64,000 nt of DNA from a bacterium (lineage in GTDB: Bacteria > Desulfobacterota > Binatia > Binatales > Binataceae). A program made the translations under genes and the position numbers. The notes beneath the pieces are model-generated. The model was given only the letters and a program-made list of their open reading frames with translations. It was not told where the DNA came from and did not search any database. The stretch's first letter is position 1. Each line of letters starts with the position of its first letter. The stretch is from contig JADBKU010000002.1 in the NCBI GenBank assembly GCA_014896235.1, forward strand, positions 1 to 64,000. Direction: 5' to 3'. This document shows, in pieces, positions 50,854 through 60,267 of this stretch.

Positions 50854-51759
50854 TCAGAAATGTTCCGGCTCGGACTCGCGCCGATTATCCCGTTCAAGCT
50901 GCACGGTCATGTGCCGGATGCTGAATTTCCGTTCAAGCACGTCGGCCATGTCGCAGAGCACGCGATCGTTGTCGGCGTCCCGCATGATCACGGCGTGGGC
51001 CGAGAGCGCCAGCTCGTGCGGCGTGATGCACCATACGTGAAGATCGTGCACTTCCTCGGCGCCGTTTACAGCAAGGAGATCGCGGCGCAACTCCTCGAGA
51101 TCGATATGCGCGGGCACCGATTCCATCAAAATATCGACGCCGTCGCGCACCAGGCCCCATGATCCGTAAACTATCAATCCGCCAATCAGGATGCTGACGG
51201 CGGGATCGGCGATCCTCGAACCGGTCGAATAGACGATGGCGCCGGCTACGAGCACGCCCGCCGATCCCAGCAAGTCGGAAAGCACGTGGATGAACACCGC
51301 CCGGACCGCAAGTCCGGATTTGCCGTCCCCGCGGTTGCCGCCCGCGGTCATCCATGCGGAAAACGCATTGATCGCGATTCCGACGCACGCGATCGCCATC
51401 ATCAGCGCGGCGTGGACGGCGGGAGGATGGCGAATGCGTTCGACCGCCTCGATCCAGACGAAAATCACGATCGCCCACAGGAACAGCCCGTTGAGCAGAG
51501 CGCCGAGAATTTCCGCGCGAAGATATCCGTAGGTTTTCGCGGCGCTGGCCGGCCGGCCGGAAATCCACAGCGTGAACAGCGCCAGGCAAAGCGCGGCGAT
51601 ATCGGTCAGGATATGCACCGCATCGGTCATCAGCGCGAGACTGTTGGCGCGCCATCCGCCAATCAGTTCGACCGCGAAAAATACGCTGGTCACGCCGAGC
51701 ACGATTTGCAGGCGCCGGCGATCCACCGCAAGGCCCCGGTTATGGTCGACCCATTCCAT
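50854..51759 (-). CDS. Cation diffusion facilitator (CDF) transporter
   Basis: 301 residues with about six membrane segments in the first 200. Metal motifs HILTD in the second helix (TDAVHILTDIAAL) and HVLSDLLGS in the fifth are the CDF His-Asp pairs. YLRAEILGALLNGLFLW and the cytoplasmic C-terminal beta-alpha domain (HIDLEELRRDLLAVNGAEEVHDLHVW in parts) complete it. It exports Zn2+ or similar divalent ions by proton antiport. Leader 66 bp from apt. Confidence 0.92.
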   Translation of the reverse strand: MEWVDHNRGLAVDRRRLQIVLGVTSVFFAVELIGGWRANSLALMTDAVHILTDIAALCLALFTLWISGRPASAAKTYGYLRAEILGALLNGLFLWAIVIFVWIEAVERIRHPPAVHAALMMAIACVGIAINAFSAWMTAGGNRGDGKSGLAVRAVFIHVLSDLLGSAGVLVAGAIVYSTGSRIADPAVSILIGGLIVYGSWGLVRDGVDILMESVPAHIDLEELRRDLLAVNGAEEVHDLHVWCITPHELALSAHAVIMRDADNDRVLCDMADVLERKFSIRHMTVQLERDNRRESEPEHF

Positions 51760-51825
51760 CGCGTTTAGCCCGGAATTCGCGAGCGCCAGAAGCCGTCAAG
51801 GGACCGGATCGGAATGGTCCGTACG

Positions 51826-52347
51826 TCAATCGTACTCGACCAGCGCCGAGCAGGGCGCCGGCGCGAGCCGCGCGCGACCGCCGAGGGATTTCAGCTCGAT
51901 CACAAATGCGCAGCCGACCGCCTCGCTGCCCAGCCGACGCACCAGCCGCAGCGCGGCCATCGCGGTGCCGCCCGTCGCGAGCAGATCATCGACAATCAGG
52001 ACGCGGCGATGCCCCGCGAGTCCGTCTTCGTGCATCTGCAGGGTCGCACTGCCGTATTCGAGTTCGTACGTCTCATCGATCGTGCGAAAGGGCAATTTGC
52101 CGGGCTTGCGTGCGATCGTCAGTCCCACGCCCAGCCGATATGCGACGGGCGCGCCGATAATGAAGCCGCGCGATTCGATGCCAAGCACCAAATCGACGCG
52201 GCCAAGCCACGGCTCGGCAATCTGATCGACCACCGCCGCGAGGCCGCGTGCGTCGGCGATCAGAGGAGTGATGTCCCGGAATAAAATTCCGGGCTTGGGG
52301 AAGTCGGGAATGTCGCGGATCAGGTTTTTGATTTCTTCGGTTTTCAT
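51826..52347 (-). CDS. apt: Adenine phosphoribosyltransferase
   Basis: 173 residues, full length. IRDIPDFPKPGILFRDITPL at the N-terminus, GIESRGFIIGAPVAY, ARKPGKLP and VLIVDDLLATGGTA (PRPP loop, about residues 117-130) are the Apt signature. It salvages adenine to AMP. It follows the M23 peptidase gene by 45 bp on the same strand. Confidence 0.96.
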   Translation of the reverse strand: MKTEEIKNLIRDIPDFPKPGILFRDITPLIADARGLAAVVDQIAEPWLGRVDLVLGIESRGFIIGAPVAYRLGVGLTIARKPGKLPFRTIDETYELEYGSATLQMHEDGLAGHRRVLIVDDLLATGGTAMAALRLVRRLGSEAVGCAFVIELKSLGGRARLAPAPCSALVEYD

Positions 52348-52392
52348 GCGTCAAACGGTCGCGCCGGTTCCGAACCGCGCCCGTTGAGCATA

Positions 52393-53187
52393 CTAATCGG
52401 CGCTCGCGCGGGCAAAGCTGATGCCCGCGGATTGATTGGGATCCGGCAGAAACGCCAGCGGATTTTCGGCGGCGTTGTGATAGCGCACCTCGAAATGCAG
52501 GTTCGGGCCGGTGGCGCGCCCGGTCTCGCCGATTTCCGCGATTTCTTGTCCACGTTCGACCGACTGTCCGTCGCGCACGAAGTTGCGTTCGTTGTGCGCA
52601 TAAACCGTGGTGTAGCCGCCGCTGTGCTGAAGAATCACGACGTTGCCGTAGCCGCGCAATCGTCCTGAATAGATCACCGCGCCGGAACCGGCCGCGCGGA
52701 CTGGAGTGCCCTCGGGGGCCGCGATATCGACGCCTTCGTGCATCGTTCCGTGGCGCATCCCGAACGGCGACGACAGCGTCCCCGATGCGACCGGCCAAGC
52801 GAATTCGCGCGGTCCGCGCGGAACGCCTGACCAGGGATTCGCTCCCGCGAAAGCGCTGCCATATGCATAGCTCCCGGCGTAGTCGCCGGCCGGTATCGTC
52901 AGCCTTTGGCCAACCCGAAGGTTTCTGGGATCGGAAATCCGGTTGGCGCGTTCAAGCCGCTCGACGCTGATGCCGTAAGATTGAGCGATCCGGTAAAGCG
53001 TATCGCCCGGCCGAACGATATGGACCGTCGAGCCGCGCGCTTCATATGAACCGTACCGGGAGTTGAACGCCGCTGTGGCCGGCGCTGGCGCCCGCGCGGC
53101 GCAGCCCGAAATCGCGCACGCCGCCACCAGCGCGATCTTTAGTTGAAATCTCCGGAATGAGCCGTTCGATCCGCGTTGATGCGCCAC
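52393..53187 (-). CDS. LysM-M23 peptidoglycan hydrolase/regulator lipoprotein
   Basis: About 264 residues from the GTG at 53187. A basic n-region, hydrophobic core and ACAISGC lipobox make a lipoprotein signal. A LysM domain (VHIVRPGDTLYRIAQSYGIS) binds glycan, and an M23 domain has MHEGVDIAAPEGTPV (His and Asp) and YTTVYAHN, keeping the endopeptidase ligands. NlpD-like position and architecture, right after pcm. A TTG at 53229 would add 14 Gly/Arg-rich residues; the start is uncertain. Confidence 0.85.
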   Translation of the reverse strand: MAHQRGSNGSFRRFQLKIALVAACAISGCAARAPAPATAAFNSRYGSYEARGSTVHIVRPGDTLYRIAQSYGISVERLERANRISDPRNLRVGQRLTIPAGDYAGSYAYGSAFAGANPWSGVPRGPREFAWPVASGTLSSPFGMRHGTMHEGVDIAAPEGTPVRAAGSGAVIYSGRLRGYGNVVILQHSGGYTTVYAHNERNFVRDGQSVERGQEIAEIGETGRATGPNLHFEVRYHNAAENPLAFLPDPNQSAGISFARASAD

Positions 53188-53236
53188 GTCACCACCGCCC
53201 CTCCGACCGCCCCCATGGGCGCGCCACAAACCACAA

Positions 53237-53878
53237 CTAATCGCTGAAGCCGTATTTGCCGGTCATCTTCACGAATCGGCATTCGCCGAAATATTCTTCG
53301 CGCCATGCGCCGCCGATTCGGCTGATGCGCACAAGAGTTTGCAGTTCGTCCTCGCCGATCGGCGCGACCAGCCGGCCGTCCAGCGTCAATTGATCGAGCA
53401 GTGGACGCGGAATTCCCGGCATCGCCGCGGTCACGACGATCGCGTCGAATGGCGCCAGCTCGGGCCATCCCAAGGAACCGTCGCCGAGCCGAAGTTCGAC
53501 GTTGTCGATCTGTTGCGCCGCCAGATTGACGCGGGCGCGCTGATGAAGCGCCGGGATTATTTCAACGGAATAGACCCGCGCGCAAAGTCGCGCCAGCACG
53601 GCAGTTTGATAACCGGAACCGGCGCCAATTTCGAGCACGCGCTCGCCGCCAGCAAGCGCCGCGACTTCGCAAATCAGCGCGACCATGTATGGTTGCGAAA
53701 TCGTTTGGGCCGAGCCGATCGGAAGCGGGCCGTCGTCGTAGGCGTGCTCCGCGAATTCAGGCGCGATAAACCGGTCGCGCTGAACGGCGCGCATCGCCTC
53801 AAGCACGCGCGCGTCGCGGATGCCGCGTCGTTCGAGCTGCTCCACCACCATCCGCTCTCGCGCCGCGTTCAAATCCAT
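53237..53878 (-). CDS. pcm: Protein-L-isoaspartate O-methyltransferase
   Basis: 213 residues. MVVEQLERRGIRDARVLEAM, RDRFIAPEFAEHAYDD, IGSAQTISQPYMVA, VLEIGAGSGYQTAVLA (SAM motif I, about residue 80), YSVEI and DAIVVTAAMPGIP are the full Pcm pattern. It repairs isoaspartyl damage in proteins. I chose ATG 53878 because the family begins there; an ATG 11 codons earlier is less likely. The pcm-nlpD-like order resembles proteobacteria. Confidence 0.95.
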   Translation of the reverse strand: MDLNAARERMVVEQLERRGIRDARVLEAMRAVQRDRFIAPEFAEHAYDDGPLPIGSAQTISQPYMVALICEVAALAGGERVLEIGAGSGYQTAVLARLCARVYSVEIIPALHQRARVNLAAQQIDNVELRLGDGSLGWPELAPFDAIVVTAAMPGIPRPLLDQLTLDGRLVAPIGEDELQTLVRISRIGGAWREEYFGECRFVKMTGKYGFSD

Positions 53879-53984
53879 TGCGCGCCCTGGTCCGCCGCCT
53901 GACTTATCCACAGAATAAGCATAGCCGGTTGTCGAGCCTGCGGATACCTGTAGATATCGCAGGACTGACCGCGAGGAAAGCCGA

Positions 53985-55337
53985 TCACGGGGTCATAAAA
54001 CGAGCCAAAATGCGATCGACGATCGCGGGCGCGGCGCCAAGATAATTGGCCGGATCAAGCAGCCGTTCGAGCGCGGCGCGATCAAAATAACGGGCGATTT
54101 CCACGTCCGCCGCCAATACGTCCAGAAGCGTACGACGCTCTTCCAGCGCCTGACGGCAACGCGCCGTTACCAGTCGATGCGCATTCTCGCGCCCCAGATA
54201 CGGCGCAAGGCTCATCATCGCCGCTTCCGCCATGATCAGCCCTCCGTTCGCCTCCAGGTTGGCGCGCATCCGCGCCGGATCGACCACCAGCCCCGCGGCC
54301 ATCGTGCGAGTATGCGCGAGCGCTCCCGACGCCAGCAGAAATAGCTCCGGAAGCGCCGCCCATTCGATTTGCCACGCGCCGCTCGGACGTTCGTGATCGG
54401 CGACCATCGCTTCGATTAGGGCGCAAGCTTGATGGCGCGCCAGAGCCGCGCAGGCGACGACAAAATCGCACGCGACGGGATTGCGCTTTTGCGGCATCGT
54501 GCTGCTCGAGCCGCGTCCGGGAGCGTAAGGTTCGAAGACTTCCGCGACTTCGGTTTGCATCAGCAACTTGACGTCGGTGGCGATCTTGGCGAGCGTGCCC
54601 ACGACCATCGCCAGCCAGCATCCGATCTCCGCGATGCGATCGCGATGGCTGTGCCATGCGATTTCAGCCGCGTTCAGTCCAAGTTCCGTCATCAACGCCG
54701 TCGCGATTTCGGGACCGCGCTCGCCGAGCGCGGCGAAGGTTCCGACCGCGCCGCCGAATTGGCCCACCAGCGCCCGCGGGAGGATTTCGACGAGCCGCGC
54801 GCGATGGCGCTCGACCGCGTCGAGCCAGCCCGCAACCTTGAAGCCGAAACTGATCGGCGCCGCCTGCTGAAGATTGGTCCGGCCGGCCATCGGCGTGTCC
54901 CGATAGCGCCGCGCCAAGTCCGCCAGCGACGCGGCGATAGCGCCAAGATCGCCGGCAATCAGCGCGAGCCCGTCACGCATCTGCAGCACCGTCGCGGTGT
55001 CGGCGATATCCTGCGTGGTGGCGCCCCAATGGCAGTACTGGCCGAAGTCGCCGGCGCATCGCGCAACCAGTTGTTCGACCACCGGTGCGATCGGCGCGCC
55101 GACGATCGCGACGCCTTCGCGCAGCGCCGCCAAGTCGAAGTTCGCCGCCACCGCCTGCCGCGCGATCTCTTCGGCCGCGGCCATCGGAATCAGGCCAAGG
55201 CGCGCTTCGACGCGTGCGAGCGCCGCCTCGATATCGAGATAGCGCTGCAGGCGTGCCTCGTCGGCGAACACCGCGCGCATCGCGGGCGCGCTGAAAAGAT
55301 TTCCCAGCAATACTGAATCCATCGCGGTCGCCGTCAT
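53985..55337 (-). CDS. PcaB/adenylosuccinate-lyase superfamily enzyme
   Basis: 450 residues. FSAPAMRAVFADEARLQRYLDIEAALARVEARLG (in parts) opens the protein, QYCHWGATTQDIADTATVLQMRDGL is the second conserved region, and GSSSTMPQKRNPVACDF (about residues 280-296) the superfamily signature with the catalytic serine loop. The overall look fits 3-carboxy-cis,cis-muconate cycloisomerase better than purB. The ATG at 55337 begins the domain. Divergent across 309 bp from an alpha/beta hydrolase that could be a PcaD-like partner; protocatechuate degradation is a hypothesis only. Confidence 0.85.
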   Translation of the reverse strand: MTATAMDSVLLGNLFSAPAMRAVFADEARLQRYLDIEAALARVEARLGLIPMAAAEEIARQAVAANFDLAALREGVAIVGAPIAPVVEQLVARCAGDFGQYCHWGATTQDIADTATVLQMRDGLALIAGDLGAIAASLADLARRYRDTPMAGRTNLQQAAPISFGFKVAGWLDAVERHRARLVEILPRALVGQFGGAVGTFAALGERGPEIATALMTELGLNAAEIAWHSHRDRIAEIGCWLAMVVGTLAKIATDVKLLMQTEVAEVFEPYAPGRGSSSTMPQKRNPVACDFVVACAALARHQACALIEAMVADHERPSGAWQIEWAALPELFLLASGALAHTRTMAAGLVVDPARMRANLEANGGLIMAEAAMMSLAPYLGRENAHRLVTARCRQALEERRTLLDVLAADVEIARYFDRAALERLLDPANYLGAAPAIVDRILARFMTP

Positions 55338-55413
55338 TTTCGCCGTCTCCCGAGCGGAACTTCCGAATGTTGGCCCAACCGATCGGCCAACCGTCGCCGA
55401 GCATAGCATCGCC

Positions 55414-55432
55414 TCCGACAACCGTTGTCCGA
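55414..55432. promoter_or_regulatory. Putative operator palindrome (one mismatch)
   Basis: TCCGACAACCGTTGTCCGA is a 9-1-9 inverted repeat with a single mismatched pair, within the 309-bp divergent region 55338-55646 between the lyase and hydrolase genes. An almost identical, perfect copy lies at 61572-61590. No other landmark is clear in this stretch. Confidence 0.55.
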
Positions 55433-55646
55433 TCAGCTTCAGATCTTTTTGAAATCCCGACGTCCTCCCCGCGCACGAAGGCTGAATCTGAATTAAGCCA
55501 AGCAATCGTTTTCTTTTGTCCGGCGTTTCGGGCTATATTCTGGCCGCGTCAGTATCGAGACCGCCGACAATCTTGCATGCGCGCGGGTTTTGGCGGCTCG
55601 ATTCAAGCGCCGATTCGACCAATTTTCGGGGTGGAGACGAAAGCAG

Positions 55647-56438
55647 ATGGCTGAGACGAGTCATAAAGAAGAGACGTTCCGCGTCGGGGAGACGGAACTG
55701 CGCGTAATTAAAGGCGGGCAGGGCAAACCGTTGTTGGTGTTTCACGGCGAGTTGGGCTTTCCGGGATGGCTGCAATGGCTCGACGTGCTGGCCCGCAAGC
55801 GCACGATCTGGATTCCGCTGCATCCGGGCTTCGGCAAAACTCCGATGGCGAGCTGGATCATGAACATGCGCGACCTCGGCGCTTTCTATGCGCGGTTCAT
55901 TCGCGAACAAAAGCTCGCGCCGGTTGACGTGATCGGGTTTTCGCTCGGCGGATGGCTGGCGGCCGAGATGGCGATCGCGAACAGCGCCCAGTTCAGCAAG
56001 ATGGTGCTGGTCGGCGCCACTGGACTGAGGCCGCCCTCCGGCGAAATCATGGATATGTTCACGAGGACCGCGCGCGGCTATCTCAACGCCAGCGTCATCG
56101 ATTCCCGCAACAATCCCGAATTCGCAAAGCTCTTTGGCGGCGAGCAGACGCCCGAACAGTTCGAGGCGTGGGAGGATGCGCGCGCCGAAACCGCCCGCAT
56201 CGCGTGGGCGCCGTACATGTACACACAGAGCATGCCCGAACTGCTGGCCAACGTTGCCGGGCTGCCGACGTTGATCTTGTGGGGCAAACAGGACCCCGTC
56301 GTGCCGCTCAGCGCGGGCGAGCTGTACCATCAGAAAATCGCCGGCTCTAAGCTGGTGACGTTCGACAATTGCGGCCACATGCCCGAAGTCGAAAAGCCGG
56401 CGGATTTTATCAAGGCGATTGAAAGCTTTCTGGGCTGA
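55647..56438 (+). CDS. Alpha/beta hydrolase
   Basis: 263 residues. LLVFHGELGFPGW (oxyanion region), WIPLHPGFGKTP, VIGFSLGGWLAAEMA (nucleophile Ser, about residue 103), LILWGKQDPVVP (acid Asp) and FDNCGHMPEVEKP (His) give the full triad. The ATG at 55647 follows GGAG by 10 bp. Upstream of the two LLM genes with a 21-bp gap, so it probably heads that operon. Esterase, lactonase or C-C hydrolase cannot be told apart. Confidence 0.87.
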   Translation: MAETSHKEETFRVGETELRVIKGGQGKPLLVFHGELGFPGWLQWLDVLARKRTIWIPLHPGFGKTPMASWIMNMRDLGAFYARFIREQKLAPVDVIGFSLGGWLAAEMAIANSAQFSKMVLVGATGLRPPSGEIMDMFTRTARGYLNASVIDSRNNPEFAKLFGGEQTPEQFEAWEDARAETARIAWAPYMYTQSMPELLANVAGLPTLILWGKQDPVVPLSAGELYHQKIAGSKLVTFDNCGHMPEVEKPADFIKAIESFLG

Positions 56439-56459
56439 TTCAATTCCGGAGGTTCAGTC

Positions 56460-57764
56460 ATGCACATAATGTGGTTCACCGAACGTGCGTATCATTACCT
56501 GCCCGAAGAGGAGGTTCTGAAACGGCGCAGTTTCTTCGGCGTGCCCAACACCTTTTTCGACGCGCAAAAAGGTTCGCAGCTTCTCAACCAATATCTCGAC
56601 GAAAAGATCTATTCAGACGAGCTCGGCTTCGACGGCGTGATGCTGAACGAGCATCACGGCACCCCTTTCTGCATGGGCGCGGTGATGGACGTCGAAGCGG
56701 CGGTGCTCGCGCGCGCCACCAAACGGGTCCGAATCGTGCTGCTAGGCAATCCGATTCCGACGGTTGCGAATCCGCTCCGGCTGGCGGAAGAGCTCGCGAT
56801 GATCGACATGATCTCGGGCGGGCGGCTGGTGCCCGGATGGGTGCGCGGCGCCGGCAGCGAACAGCTCGCCAACAACGCCAATCCCGCCTACAACCGCGAG
56901 TATTTTGACGAGGCGCACGACCTGATCCTGGCGGCGTGGACGCGTCCCGGTCCGTTTCGCTGGGAGAGCAAACATTTTCATTTCCGTTTTGTGAATCCGT
57001 GGGTGCTGCCCTTGCAGAAGCCGCATCCGCCGATCTGGATTCCCGGCCTGATCAGTCCGGAAACGGTCAAATGGTGCGCCGCGCACAAGTATCCGTATGT
57101 GGCGCTCGCAACGATGCTCAAGCCGACGCTGGAGATGTGGGACCTGTACACCGCCGAAGCCGCGGTGCACGGCTATCAGGCCGGGCCGGAAAACTTCGGC
57201 TATCTGCAGCCGATCTTCGTTCATGAAACCGAGGAAAAAGCGGACGAGCTGGGCAAGAACTTCCTGTTCGGCGGCGGCTTCGCGAACTTCGCGCGGCCGG
57301 AATGGATGTTCCCTCCCGGATATAACTCGAAAGAGGCGACCCGCCGGCTCGCGAGCCTTTACGCCAATCCGAATCTGCCCGGCAAAACGCTTGTGCCGCA
57401 GCATCTCCATTCGATGAACGATATCGCGGCGATCAAAAAAGCGGTTTACGACAACTATGAGTCCTCCAAGGAGTCGTTGCAGATAATCACCGGCACGCCG
57501 AAATCGGTGATCCCGAAGCTGCGCAAAGTGCTGGAAGTGCTGAGGCCGGGGATCTTCTCGTTCTGGCTCGACGGTCCGTCGCCGCGCGAGGATCGGTTGA
57601 CCTGCCTGAAGTTGCTCGGAACTGAAGTGCTGCCCGCGGTGCGCGAAATCGGCAAGGAGCTAGGGCTGGCGGATCCGTTTCAGATCGCGCCCGGTTCGCG
57701 TCCGCTCGCCGCGAGCGGACGGCCGGAAAGGGTCGGTTCGCCGGAGGCGTTGGCGGCTATTTGA
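56460..57764 (+). CDS. LLM-class flavin-dependent oxidoreductase, tandem copy 1
   Basis: 434 residues. MWFTERAYHYLPEEEVLKR, LGFDGVMLNEHHGTPFCMG, GRLVPGWVRGAGSEQLANN and GTPKSVIPKLRKV mark the long-form LLM subgroup. A near-identical copy follows at 57905, and a third paralogue is at 12974. Likely FMNH2- or F420-dependent oxidation. GGAGG lies about 7 bp before the ATG. The 140-bp gap to copy 2 could hold a second promoter, but no boxes stand out. Confidence 0.9.
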   Translation: MHIMWFTERAYHYLPEEEVLKRRSFFGVPNTFFDAQKGSQLLNQYLDEKIYSDELGFDGVMLNEHHGTPFCMGAVMDVEAAVLARATKRVRIVLLGNPIPTVANPLRLAEELAMIDMISGGRLVPGWVRGAGSEQLANNANPAYNREYFDEAHDLILAAWTRPGPFRWESKHFHFRFVNPWVLPLQKPHPPIWIPGLISPETVKWCAAHKYPYVALATMLKPTLEMWDLYTAEAAVHGYQAGPENFGYLQPIFVHETEEKADELGKNFLFGGGFANFARPEWMFPPGYNSKEATRRLASLYANPNLPGKTLVPQHLHSMNDIAAIKKAVYDNYESSKESLQIITGTPKSVIPKLRKVLEVLRPGIFSFWLDGPSPREDRLTCLKLLGTEVLPAVREIGKELGLADPFQIAPGSRPLAASGRPERVGSPEALAAI

Positions 57765-57904
57765 CCGAAGGCGGCGCGCCTCGGATTTTGTTTCGCGTGT
57801 AAGAAGCGCATCTGCTAATGCTGGACTTAAGGTCTAATGAATAAACCGCCGCGGCGTGAAGCTCGGGTTTTCGACGCCGCCGAGACTTTTGGGGAGGTCT
57901 TGTT

Positions 57905-59218
57905 ATGCATGTAATGTTTTTCACCGAGCGCGCGTATCATGCGGTGCCCGAAGACGAGGTCTTCAAGATCCGCAGTTTCTTCGGCGTGCCCAACAAATTC
58001 TTCGACGCACAAAAGGGCGCGCAGCTTCTCAACGAATATATCGACGAGAAGATCATGTGCGACGAACTGGGCTTCGACGGCCTGATGCTGAACGAGCATC
58101 ACGGCACCCCGTTCTGCATGGGCGCGGTGATGGACGTCGAGGCGGCGGTGCTCGCGCGCGCCACCAAACGCGCCAAAATAGTGCTGCTCGGCAATCCGAT
58201 TCCGACGGTTGCGAATCCGCTCCGGCTGGCCGAAGAGCTCGCGATGATCGACATGATCTCGGGCGGGCGGCTGGTGCCCGGATGGGTGCGTGGGGCGGGC
58301 AGCGAACAACTCGCCAACAACGCCAATCCCGCCTACAACCGCGAGTATTTCGACGAAGCCCACGACCTGATCCTGGCGGCGTGGACGCGTCCCGGTCCGT
58401 TCCGCTGGGAGGGCAAGCATTTCCACTATCGTTTCGTGAATCCGTGGGTGCTGCCGTTGCAGAAGCCGCATCCGCCGATCTGGATTCCCGGCCTGATCAG
58501 CCCGGAAACGGTCAAATGGTGCGCGCACCATCGCTACCCCTACGTGGCGCTAGCGACGCTGCTCAAGCCCACGCTTGAGATGTTCAACATGTACGCGAAG
58601 ATCGCGGGCGATCTCGGCTATCAGGCGGGACCGGAGAACTTCGGCTATTTGCAGCCGGTCTTCTGCGCCGACACTGAGGAAAAGGCCGAGGAACTTGGCA
58701 AGAACTTCCTGTTCGGCGGCGGCTTCTCGCATTTCGCACGGCCGGAATGGATGTTCCCTCCGGGCTACAACTCGAAGGAGGCGACGCGCCGGCTCGCCTC
58801 GCAGGCGGCGAATCCAAACCTGCCGGGCCATGGTCTGCTCGACCACGATCCGGAAAACGACGCCGAACTGCAGGCGCTGAAAAAGGCGCTCTACGGCACT
58901 TATCCGGAATGGCTGCGACAGTCGCAAATGATCACGGGCACGCCGAAGACGATTGTCCCGAAGCTGCGCCACGTGCTCGAAGTGCTGCGTCCCGGAATCT
59001 TCTCGTTCTGGCTCGACGGCCCGGCGCCGCTAAAGGATCGCCGCCGCTGCGTCGAGCTGCTCGGCAAGGAAGTGTTGCCGGCGATGCATGAAATCGGCAA
59101 AGAACTGGGGCTTACCGACCCGTTCCAGGTAAAGCCGGGCTCGCGCCAGCTTTCCAACGGCAAAGCCGAACCGGTCGGACGGCCCGACCTGATCGCGGAA
59201 TCGACGCTGGGGGCGTAA
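57905..59218 (+). CDS. LLM-class flavin-dependent oxidoreductase, tandem copy 2
   Basis: 437 residues. The same motifs as copy 1, with long stretches identical in protein and nearly so in DNA (about 58190-58420 against 56745-56975). Divergence is concentrated near residues 205-225 and 300-330, likely substrate-facing loops. This points to tandem duplication followed by specialisation of those loops. SD GGGGAGG lies 6-8 bp before the ATG. A strong terminator follows at 59242. Confidence 0.9.
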   Translation: MHVMFFTERAYHAVPEDEVFKIRSFFGVPNKFFDAQKGAQLLNEYIDEKIMCDELGFDGLMLNEHHGTPFCMGAVMDVEAAVLARATKRAKIVLLGNPIPTVANPLRLAEELAMIDMISGGRLVPGWVRGAGSEQLANNANPAYNREYFDEAHDLILAAWTRPGPFRWEGKHFHYRFVNPWVLPLQKPHPPIWIPGLISPETVKWCAHHRYPYVALATLLKPTLEMFNMYAKIAGDLGYQAGPENFGYLQPVFCADTEEKAEELGKNFLFGGGFSHFARPEWMFPPGYNSKEATRRLASQAANPNLPGHGLLDHDPENDAELQALKKALYGTYPEWLRQSQMITGTPKTIVPKLRHVLEVLRPGIFSFWLDGPAPLKDRRRCVELLGKEVLPAMHEIGKELGLTDPFQVKPGSRQLSNGKAEPVGRPDLIAESTLGA

Positions 59219-59241
59219 CGCGCACTGCGCGAGTTGCATGA

Positions 59242-59279
59242 TGGCGGGCGGCGCAATAACGCGCCGCCCGCCACTTTTT
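59242..59279 (+). terminator. Intrinsic terminator after the tandem LLM genes
   Basis: A perfect GC-rich stem of 13 bp (59242-59254 with 59261-59273), loop AATAAC, then ACTTTTTC. Located 23 bp after the stop at 59218. Confidence 0.92.
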
Positions 59280-59399
59280 CTTCAGACCGCCTTAATCGTG
59301 GCGAACGCTTGAGCGGTTGCGGAAGCTTGATTAACGTCGGGCGCAGCGGAGCGGCAGAGGGGCGGGTGGGCTTCACGGGATTCGCGCGGCTCGGGTTCG

Positions 59400-60233
59400 A
59401 TGGCTTTTCTTCAGACGACTGACGATCTTGGTTTCAAGCTGGAATTGGCCGAGCGGCCCGCTCGAATCGTCTCGCTCGTGCCGAGTTGGACGGAGACGCT
59501 GTTCGCTTTCGGGGCCGGGAATGAAATCGTCGGTCTGACGCGATTCTGCGTGGAGCCGGCGGATCGCGTCGCCGACGTGCCGAAAGTCGGCGGGACCAAG
59601 AATCCGGACATCAAGGCTATCGTCGATCTCAAGCCGGAGATTGTGATCGCCAACGCCGAGGAAAACCGGCGCGAGGATATCGAAAAGCTGCGCGCCGCGG
59701 GAATACCGGTCTTCACCACTTACTCGCGCACGGTGGCGGCGGCGGTCGAAGCGATACTCAAACTCGGGCAGGTCGTGGGCCGGCCGGCCGAGGCCGACGC
59801 GATCGCGCGCGAGGTGGTGCGCGAAGTGAGCGTAATCGAAACCGGGCTGGGCGTATGGAACCGCTTGCGATTCAGGGTTTTCTGTCCCATCTGGAAAAAC
59901 CCCTGGATGGCCTTCAACGCCGACACTTACGCGCACGACGTGTTGCGGATGCTCGGCTTCAACAATATTTTCGCGGCGGCGGGCGAGCGTTATCCGCGCG
60001 TGACTCTCGACGAGACGCTCGAGCTGCGGCCCGACTTCGTGCTGCTGCCAAATGAGCCGTACGAATTCAGCCAGAAGGATGCCGACGAACTGAAACCGCT
60101 GTTGCCGCCGGCGCTGAGCCGCCGTGTGGTTCTGATCGACGGCCGCGACCTGCACTGGTACGGAGCGCACATGGCGCCGGGCTTCAAGCGGCTCGCGGCC
60201 CTGCTGGCGCGCGTGCGCGCCGCGTCGGTCTGA
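59400..60233 (+). CDS. Helical-backbone metal receptor (BtuF/FhuD-like) without signal peptide
   Basis: 277 residues. RIVSLVPSWTETLFAFGAG, IVGLTRFCVEP, VGGTKNPDIKAIVDLKPEIVIANAEE and a long connecting helix before the second lobe (FNADTYAHDVLRMLGFNNIF, LRPDFVLLPNEPYEF) are the class III substrate-binding fold for B12 or iron chelates. No hydrophobic leader or lipobox is seen; no permease or ATPase gene is adjacent. A cytosolic cobalamin-binding role is possible. The ATG overlaps a purine-poor leader, so the start is moderately uncertain. Confidence 0.78.
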   Translation: MAFLQTTDDLGFKLELAERPARIVSLVPSWTETLFAFGAGNEIVGLTRFCVEPADRVADVPKVGGTKNPDIKAIVDLKPEIVIANAEENRREDIEKLRAAGIPVFTTYSRTVAAAVEAILKLGQVVGRPAEADAIAREVVREVSVIETGLGVWNRLRFRVFCPIWKNPWMAFNADTYAHDVLRMLGFNNIFAAAGERYPRVTLDETLELRPDFVLLPNEPYEFSQKDADELKPLLPPALSRRVVLIDGRDLHWYGAHMAPGFKRLAALLARVRAASV

Positions 60234-60267
60234 ACCGCGGCCGGATTGCCGAATGGCGCGGCGACCG

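Noticed and set aside
53985..55337. purB (adenylosuccinate lyase) for purine synthesis
   Set aside because: Superfamily signature fits both, but the conserved QYCHWGATTQDI region and the adjacent alpha/beta hydrolase look more like the PcaB branch; I kept a superfamily-level name.
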